Shown: positions 58,600-64,000 of the stretch, one piece after another
How positions within the stretch are numbered: position 1 is the stretch's first letter
How the letters are laid out: each line of letters begins with the position of its first letter
Origin: Cephalotus follicularis
Taxonomy: Eukaryota; Streptophyta; Magnoliopsida; Oxalidales; Cephalotaceae
DNA: 64,000 nucleotides
Reading direction: 5' to 3'
Assembly: GCA_001972305.1 (NCBI GenBank)
Contig: BDDD01000724.1
Coordinates: 338,855 to 402,854 of the forward strand
Translations under genes and position numbers: made by a program
Notes under the pieces: model-generated
The model's input: only the letters and a program-made list of their open reading frames with translations
Told to the model about the DNA's origin: nothing
The model's database searches: none

Positions 58600-58865
58600 G
58601 CCTCCTCGTAGCTGACAGACTCATCATCATCGATGTCGTTGAGTTCCTCAGTGCCCTCAATGAGAAAGCCATATCTCTCAGCGACAATCAGAACTCTGTC
58701 TGATCTCCTCACCTGAGGAGCGCCTAACTGAGATCCACTCTCAGGTTGGGAACCTTCCCCAACTCTGTCTGTAGAGGGTTGAACCTCTAATTCCTCCTCT
58801 TGTGAGCTTTCACTAGGTGACAACTCTCTCAGTTCCACCTTGCTCCCACTGCTCCTTGCAAGCAT
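58596..58865 (-). pseudogene. Copia D integrase-RT linker
   Basis: An acidic, Ser/Glu-rich frame (SPSESSQEEELEVQPSTD), then VRRSDRV and a region ending DDDESVSYEEA. Such a low-complexity linker with an RRSxR motif is typical between integrase and RT in copia polyproteins. It joins the RT N-terminal frame, which overlaps by a few bases in another frame. Confidence 0.7.
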
Positions 58866-58939
58866 GTATTCCTTCTCTAGGAATTTTTCAGTTTGCGAAA
58901 CAAAAGTCTTTCATTCGCTGGGATCGTAAAAGTAATATC

Positions 58940-59740
58940 CTATGCTCTCCTTAGGATATCCCACAAACCGGTAATGATCTGCTCCTGCCTCCAGCTTAGA
59001 AGGCTCCTACCCCTAACATAAGTTGGACAACCCCAAACCCTCAAATGGTTTAGGCTAGGTTTCCTCCCTCTGAAAACCTCGTAAGGAATGGAGGGGATGG
59101 ATTTTGATGGAATCCGGTTTAGGATGTACACCGCTGTATGCAGTGCATAACCCCATAATGATATAGGAAGATCCATGAAAGACATCATGGACCAAACCAT
59201 ATTCATCAAAGTCCGATTCCTCTGCTTAGAAACACCATTATCCTGTGGTGTTCCAAGAGGTGTCCATTGAGAGAGAATTTCATTATCCCTCAGATAACCC
59301 CAGAATTCAACATATAGGTATTTACCACCTCGATCCGACTGGAGGATCTTAATGGGTTTACCCATTTGCTTTTCTACTTCTACTCTGAATTCCTCAAACC
59401 TCTCAAAAGCATCAAACTTGTGTTTCATCAAAAACACATACCCATGCTGTGACAAGTCATCGGTGAAGGTAATGAAGTAGGGAAAACCTCCAATAGCATT
59501 GACCGACATAAGTCCTCAGACGTCGGTATGGACAAGTTCCAATATGTCCAGTGCCCTTTCTCCTATCCCAGAGAAGGGAGATTTGGTCATCTTGCCAATT
59601 AAACATGGCTCACACGTAGGAAAGGACTCCATGTCCTGGTTGTCTAAAAGACCATCCTTAACCATACGTGTTAGTCTAGCCTCGCTAGGATGACCTAGTC
59701 TACAATGCCATATGTATGAAGGGTTTACATCGCATATCTC
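58940..59740 (-). pseudogene. Copia D integrase, catalytic Glu replaced
   Basis: The 189-residue frame (59509 to 58940) starts in the core domain at YFITFTDDLSQHGYVF (first Asp) and continues with ILQSDRGGKY (second Asp). At the third position, PQDNGVSKQRNRTL has Lys where copia integrases have Glu (usual form NGVSERRNRTL). This is a G-to-A type change that would abolish activity. ILNRIPSKS, TPYEV-like IPYEVFRGRKP and LRVWGCPTYV follow. The N-terminal zinc-binding part lies upstream in 59510-59740, interrupted by stops. Confidence 0.85.
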
Positions 59741-59995
59741 TCATTGTCTTTTAGTGCTTATTCCAGTTTGAATTATTAAAGCCATTTGTTCATTTGTATT
59801 GAAAACATAGATCCCATTGTCACTGTGTCCATCATATAAAAGAACATTGTTATGCATAAGTCTAAAGCCATATGTAGAAAAAGTGAGCTTCATGCCCATC
59901 TTATACAAATATGAAACTGAAACAACGTTTCTTACAAGGTTCTTGACAAAGTAGCAAGGATCAAGTTTAATTACATGGCCATTTCCCATAAACAA
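59741..59995 (-). pseudogene. Copia D pre-integrase region
   Basis: The frame holds CYFVKNLVRNVVSVSYLYKMGMKL and NGIYVFNTNEQ, corresponding to the gag-pre-integrase domain (LVRNLISVSKL and GLYVLD type motifs). It lies between protease and integrase, as expected. Confidence 0.75.
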
Positions 59996-60475
59996 TTAAT
60001 AAACGCCTATTGTCGTGGTGTGAATACTCGATCCAGCACCTAGGCGCAAGTCCAAAGCTTCAGCCTCTCTCAGCTGTCTAACGCCTCTTAGCCCCTGCAA
60101 AGAGTTACAAATATTAGTTCCACAACCTGAATCCAAAACCCAAGTTGAACTAACATTAGTAGCTAGAAAAAGCTCAATCATGAAAGTACTTGACCCTGAG
60201 GCACCTCCAGATTTGGACTTTTGGAACTCAGTGCACTGTGATCTCCAATGTCCGTGCTTTACACCATAAAAGTAATAGTCATCATCTTGTAGCTTTCGGA
60301 TCATATCAAGGATGGATCCCCCAATAGTTGGTCCTGCCGACACAGCTGCTTTTCTCCCTTTCTTCTTCTTCCCTTTAGGTTTCATGGGCGCCTTGCCCTT
60401 GGACGTGGATCCTCTTGATCCGTTCCCTCTTGGAGCTGTCCAGGAAGATGTAGAAGGAAGAAACATCATATTCAC
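59996..60475 (-). pseudogene. Copia D gag C terminus and protease, zinc knuckle damaged
   Basis: A basic linker rich in Lys and Gly (KGKAPMKPKGKKKKGRK, about residues 28-44) is followed by a knuckle remnant, DDYYFYGVKHGHWRSQC. Both N-terminal Cys of the CCHC are gone, while His and the last Cys remain. Protease follows with WVLDSGCGTNICNSLQGL (about residue 117), which has the catalytic Asp-Ser-Gly, and LGAGSSI. The next frame (pre-integrase) follows after a stop. Confidence 0.8.
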
Positions 60476-61098
60476 TTGGACCTCCCGTGGTCCATGTCGG
60501 CTTCGGTCGTACGAAGCATATCCACAAGTTCAGGTAGATTAGTATCCACCTTGTTCATGTGGAAATTTGTGATGAACTGGGGGTATGATCGAGGGAGACA
60601 TGAAAGCACCAGGTCAATGTAGAAAGCATTGTCCATGGTAAGATCTAGTTGAGCCAACTTCTAGTTGAGCCAACTTCTTAATAATATTAATCATCTTCAA
60701 TCCATGTGCATGGACTGAAGATCCCTCTGCCATCTTCGTGCAGAAGAGCTGACAGGACAAGTTAAACAGGTTAGTCCTCAACCGGGATCCATACTACTCT
60801 TGAAGCCGAAGAAGTATGACCCCTAGGGTATCAAGTTTCTCATGTTGTATTTGCAATTTTGGGACCATACCCAAAATCTCTAGGCAATGAGCTTGCTCGT
60901 ACTCATCTAACCATTTGGCCCTCTTGGCCTTTTGCTCTTCCGATAGGTTGGCTCCTAGTTTAGGCGTGCTCTCAGTCGTGACATGATCAAGCTTCATGCT
61001 CGTGAGGGCTAAGCGCAGGCTATGCTGCCAATCCAAGAAATTAGGACCCGTGAGCTTATTTGTTCCAAAACTCTTGATAATGCTGTACCAACTGACAT
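60472..61098 (-). pseudogene. gag: Copia D gag, N-terminal and middle parts, frameshifted
   Basis: A UBN2/DUF4219-like copia gag. Near the probable start (ATG at 61098 on the minus strand) ALSRVLEQ is readable. A missing base then shifts to the frame with DWQHSLRLALTS and DEYEQAHCLEILGM (61036 to 60794). A further break near 60660-60790 precedes the last part, NAFYIDLVLSCLPRSYPQF and FHMNKVDTNLPELVDML (60657 to 60472). A 12-base direct repeat (GTTGAGCCAACT at 60648 and 60664) marks a small duplication in the broken stretch. Confidence 0.7.
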
Positions 61099-61461
61099 GA
61101 TCTCAAAATATGGTGATAACTAGCAACCTATAAAGAGGAAACAAGAGAGATAAATTGTTTAGCAAATCATTCCATTTATATTATTACCATAATACTTGGT
61201 CTTTTGTAATTATGGCTCCTCCTACTATTCTAATCATATTCCATACCCCCATGTGGAATTCAGGAAGCCTCTCGCTTCCTAGTGGGGGTCGAAATCTATC
61301 CAGAATACAATAGTCCCGACTGTCGCCGCACAAACCATAATAACTAAATAGGTAGGTATGTATATCAATTTACATTCGGACCTCTCGCCCAAAATGTAAG
61401 ATAAGATACTATATTCGGCCGCCCGGCCCATATGGTCCCAACTGTCGCTGTGCAAACCATA
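61099..61461 (-). other. Copia D leader, truncated by copia E
   Basis: Non-coding and collinear with copia C 38441-38830 (GTAATTATGGCTNCTC, CCATGTGGAATTC, CAAAATGTAAGAT landmarks). It ends abruptly at 61461, where TGTTGACTATTTAG begins. Confidence 0.7.
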
Positions 61462-62185
61462 TGTTGACTATTTAGTCTCAATCCTTGTTTTGATGATAAC
61501 ATATTTGCATTTGACAATTTTAATTGATGTGCAAGGAATTACAAGATCAAAACCAAAGCATAAATACAATCTGCAGAAGAAAACATCGACCTTCCAGGAA
61601 TAACATCAAAGTCCGTACAGAAAGACATCGACGCCTTCCAAGAAGACATCGACGCCTTTCATGCCAGAAGTTACAGGACAATTTCACAAGATGACATCGA
61701 CTTCTAAAGGCAAAAACATCGACGTTCGTACGAAAGAAGTCGATCCCTAACCCAAAGACATCGACGTCTTTAGGTGCCAAAGTTACAGGACTTTTTCGTG
61801 CAATGACATCGACTTCTAAAGGCAAAGACATCGACGTCCGTACGAAAGACATCGACGCCTTTCAATGGACATCGACGCCTTCCTAGAGCAACCTGGATTT
61901 CCCAGAAAACACATCGAGTATTACAGAAGAAGTCGACGAGATGCTTAAAGTGTAATACCTGGAGATTTCCCAGAAAAGACATCGATGCCTTTTGAAAAGA
62001 AGTCGACGTCTTTTTAAATAAACAAGACCCAGGAAAACAGGAACGGTTAGTACAAGCACTACAACGGCTATCAGCTACAAAGACATCGACGCCTTTTAGA
62101 AAGAAGTCGACGTCTTTATACCAGCAGAAACAAAAATCAAAGATTGCAACTATACATTTATTAATCAAAAGCTTCCACAAGTTCT
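61462..62185 (+). mobile_element. Copia E (SIRE-like) 5' LTR remnant
   Basis: Starts TGTTGACTATTTAGTC, soon followed by CAATCCTTGTTTTGATGATAAC, matching the minus strand of the solo LTR at 41465-42683. The left flank is CCATA (61457-61461). No CA end or primer binding site is found before the coding part, so a deletion fused the LTR to the middle of gag. The stretch 61585-62116 is a dense TCGACG array. Confidence 0.75.
61585..62116 (+). repeat. TCGACG motif array (type II), copia E LTR
   Basis: About 18 copies, for example ACATCGACGCCTTCC, ACATCGACGCCTTTC, ACATCGACTTCTAAAGGC, ACATCGACGTCCGTACG, AGTCGACGTCTTT and ACATCGATGCCTTTT. They have the same sense-strand consensus and direction as the arrays in the chromovirus-family LTRs at 7349-7683 and 19104-19388. 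A block of about 140 bp is partly duplicated (61690-61760 and 61810-61870). Confidence 0.75.
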
Positions 62186-62960
62186 ATGATTGCTTCTTTA
62201 AAGAAAAAGGTTAAGTCATTGACATATGAAAATGATGATCTAAAATTGGCTAAGGAAGAAACCTCAAATGAAATTGAGGTAGACCTCCTTGAAAATGAAA
62301 TAGCTTACCTTGTTAAGGAAAACAAAAATCTCAAGGAAGAGATAGAAGCCTTAAAGAAAACCTTTTCAAAATTCTCTATAGTAGTGAGAAGCTTGAAAAA
62401 CTTCTTGGAATGCAAAGATGCGTATTTGATAAAGCGGGACTAGGATTTGAAGAAATGAATAATGTCAAGCTTTATCAAACATTCTTCGATAGGAAGGAGA
62501 AAATTGAAAAGGAAAAGGTAAATAAGGACAAGATTAAAAAGAAAACGTTGTGTGATTATTGTGGTAAGATAGGACACACATCCTTTACTTGCTTTCACAA
62601 AACAAATGCCATGTTTAGAAAGAATGCAATTAGATCATGCAATTTTTGTGGTAAACATGGACACACACATTCACAATGTTATCATAAGAGAAATGCCATG
62701 AGTAAGAAAAATATTATTTGCACACATTGTGGTAAATTTGGTCATGCTTTTTCATCGTGTTTCCATAGAAGAAATAATGTAGTTGTGTCTTGCAATACTT
62801 GTGGTAATCATGACACACTTCTACTTCATGTTTTTATAAACAAAATGTTTTGAGTGGTTTGAACCTCTCTAGAACAAAAAGAAGTTGGGTTCCGAAAGGA
62901 ACTAATTTGACTAACCCCAAAGGACCCAAAGTTTGTTGGGTACCTCAAACAAAAACTTGA
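62186..62960 (+). pseudogene. gag: Copia E gag with four zinc knuckles, two frameshifts
   Basis: The N-terminal capsid part is missing. The first frame (from 62186) is a charged coiled coil (SLKKKVKSLTYENDD, ENKNLKEEIEALKKTF), as in SIRE-type gag. A shift near 62375 moves to the frame with QRCVFDKAGLGFEE. CCHC knuckles follow at CDYCGKIGHTSFTC (about 62551), CNFCGKHGHTHSQC (about 62638) and CTHCGKFGHAFSSC (about 62719). A fourth, CNTCGNHD, is completed (HTSTSC) only after a one-base shift near 62811. The end SWVPKGTNLTNPKGP and CWVPQTKT is followed by TGA at 62958-62960 and TAG at 62973-62975 before protease. Four knuckles are more than the one or two in most plant gag proteins. Confidence 0.8.
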
Positions 62961-62975
62961 ATTTTGTGCTTGTAG

Positions 62976-64000
62976 GTGTGCTTGAAGGCATCATCCAAGA
63001 AGACACAATGGTACTTGGATAGTGGATGCTCCAAGCATATGACGGGTCACAAGAGTCTCTTCGTCAAATATGAATCAAAAGAAGGAGGAGAAGTAACTTT
63101 CGGAGATAATGCAAAAGGAAAAATCAAAGGTGTTGGCTCCATAGAAGTTAATGTTGATGATTGTGTAGATTTCATTGAAAATGGTGTTAGCAAGATTAAT
63201 ATAGATGAAGCAAAAAGGGAGGAGTTCACCGAAGGAGAAACTCCTCAAGAAGACTATCAAGAGGCACTTCATGACCAAACTTTGAAGGTGGTAAGAGGAC
63301 ATCCACATGAAGCCATAATAGGTAACCCTAGATTAGGTGTTTCTACTAGAAGTAGCATTAATCATAATTATATTGCATTTTTATCTCAAATCGAGCCTAA
63401 AAATATAAATGGGGCCGAAAAAGATGCAAATTCGATCAATGCCATGCAAGAGGAATTGAACCAATTTGAAACGAATAAAGTATGGAACTTAGTACCTAGA
63501 CCTAGTAATCAAAATATTATAGGTACAAAATGGGTATATAGGAATAAGGTAGATGACCAAGGTATTGTAGTTAGGAACAAGGCTACACTTGTTGCTAAGG
63601 GTTATTCCCAAGAAGAGGGAATTGACTTTGATGAATCATATGCACCTGTAGCAAGATTAGAATCTATTCGTATGTTGCTTGCTTATGCTTCTTTTAAAGA
63701 TTTTACTCTTTTTCAAATGGATGTCAAAAGTGCGTTTTTAAATGGGTTAATTAAGGAGGAAGTGTATGTGGAACAACCTCCCGGATTTGAAAACCCCCAT
63801 TATCCTAACCATGTTTTCAAGCTTTCAAAGGCTTTGTATGGCCTAAAACAACCTCCAAGAGCTTGGTATGAAAAGCTTAGTGGATATTTACTTGAAAATG
63901 GTTTTAAAAGAGGCACTATTGACATTACTCTTTTTACAAAATCTGTCAATAATGAAATTTTGATTGTTCAAGTGTATGTAGATGATATCATATTCGGTTC
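62976..64000 (+). pseudogene. Copia E protease fused to reverse transcriptase, integrase missing; runs off the window
   Basis: An uninterrupted frame of 341 codons to the window end; the first ATG is at 63039, inside protease. It reads [17 protein letters not shown] (protease, catalytic Asp at about 63016) and [15 protein letters not shown]. After about 15 residues without clear homology it continues with a linker ([22 protein letters not shown]) and the RT start: [63 protein letters not shown], and the catalytic YVDDIIFG at the edge. Pre-integrase and integrase are absent, a clean in-frame deletion. The motifs KHMTG and GTKWVYRNK fit SIRE/Maximus-type copia. One conserved position is changed (KATLVAKGY for KARLVAKGY). 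Confidence 0.85.

Larger units (their letters stand above)
51551..61461 (-). mobile_element. Copia D, Ty1/copia element with most domains, decayed
   Basis: 3' LTR 51551-54060, then on the minus strand RNase H, RT, linker, integrase, pre-integrase, protease and gag up to about 61098, and the leader to 61461, where copia E cuts it. Integrase before RT is the copia order. The left flank is CATGG (51546-51550); the 5' LTR and the other flank are outside the window. A solo LTR (55278-58260) splits RT. It is related to copia C over the whole body but far better preserved. Confidence 0.9.

Overview
The window reads as plant nuclear DNA, most likely heterochromatin of a large, retrotransposon-rich flowering-plant genome. 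The evidence is plant-type Ty3/gypsy chromovirus and Ty1/copia coding remnants, initiator-tRNA-Met primer sites (TGGTATCA), purine tracts next to TGTNA/TGTT LTR ends, and 5-bp target duplications. I see no host gene, tRNA, rRNA or bacterial feature. The species cannot be told from the sequence.

Almost all 64 kb can be explained as one old, minus-strand copia element (copia A, from about 1467 to beyond 51550) plus everything that later landed in it. Its 3' LTR (1467-1838 and 27973-29616) was hit by a plus-strand dimeric gag-only gypsy element (TR-GAG type, 1839-27972: LTR-gag-LTR-gag-LTR). The middle LTR of that dimer holds a solo chromovirus LTR (6285-8246 plus 21137-21908). That solo LTR holds a full-length, decayed chromovirus in reverse orientation (8247-21136), whose own 5' LTR holds another solo LTR (17956-20708). 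This is a five-deep nest, and each junction is marked by a perfect or one-mismatch target duplication.

The body of copia A was hit by copia C (29745-43707, TSD ACCCT), which carries two solo LTRs (33894-36488 and 41465-42683), and by an internally deleted gypsy element (44327-47177, TSD GAGAT). The 5' LTR of copia A (48160-51550) holds a truncated gypsy-type LTR (48542-50920) and is cut by copia D (51551-61461). Copia D has gag, protease, integrase, RT and RNase H remnants and holds a solo LTR (55278-58260, TSD TAAAT). A plus-strand SIRE-like copia (E) starts at 61462 and runs off the window. It has a four-knuckle gag, and its protease is joined to RT with integrase missing.

All coding regions are damaged by stops, frameshifts or deletions, so no element here is autonomous as it stands; copia E is seen only in part. 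The most unusual pattern is in the LTRs. They carry one of three short-motif cassettes: a GAGTC-rich GC module, arrays of a TCGACG-core motif, or arrays of an AGTCGACTG-type motif. Three pairs of elements that share an LTR backbone or body carry different cassettes, and the same cassette occurs in both copia and gypsy LTRs. In three LTRs with a good TATA box a motif array lies just upstream of it. This suggests exchange of promoter cassettes between retrotransposon superfamilies.
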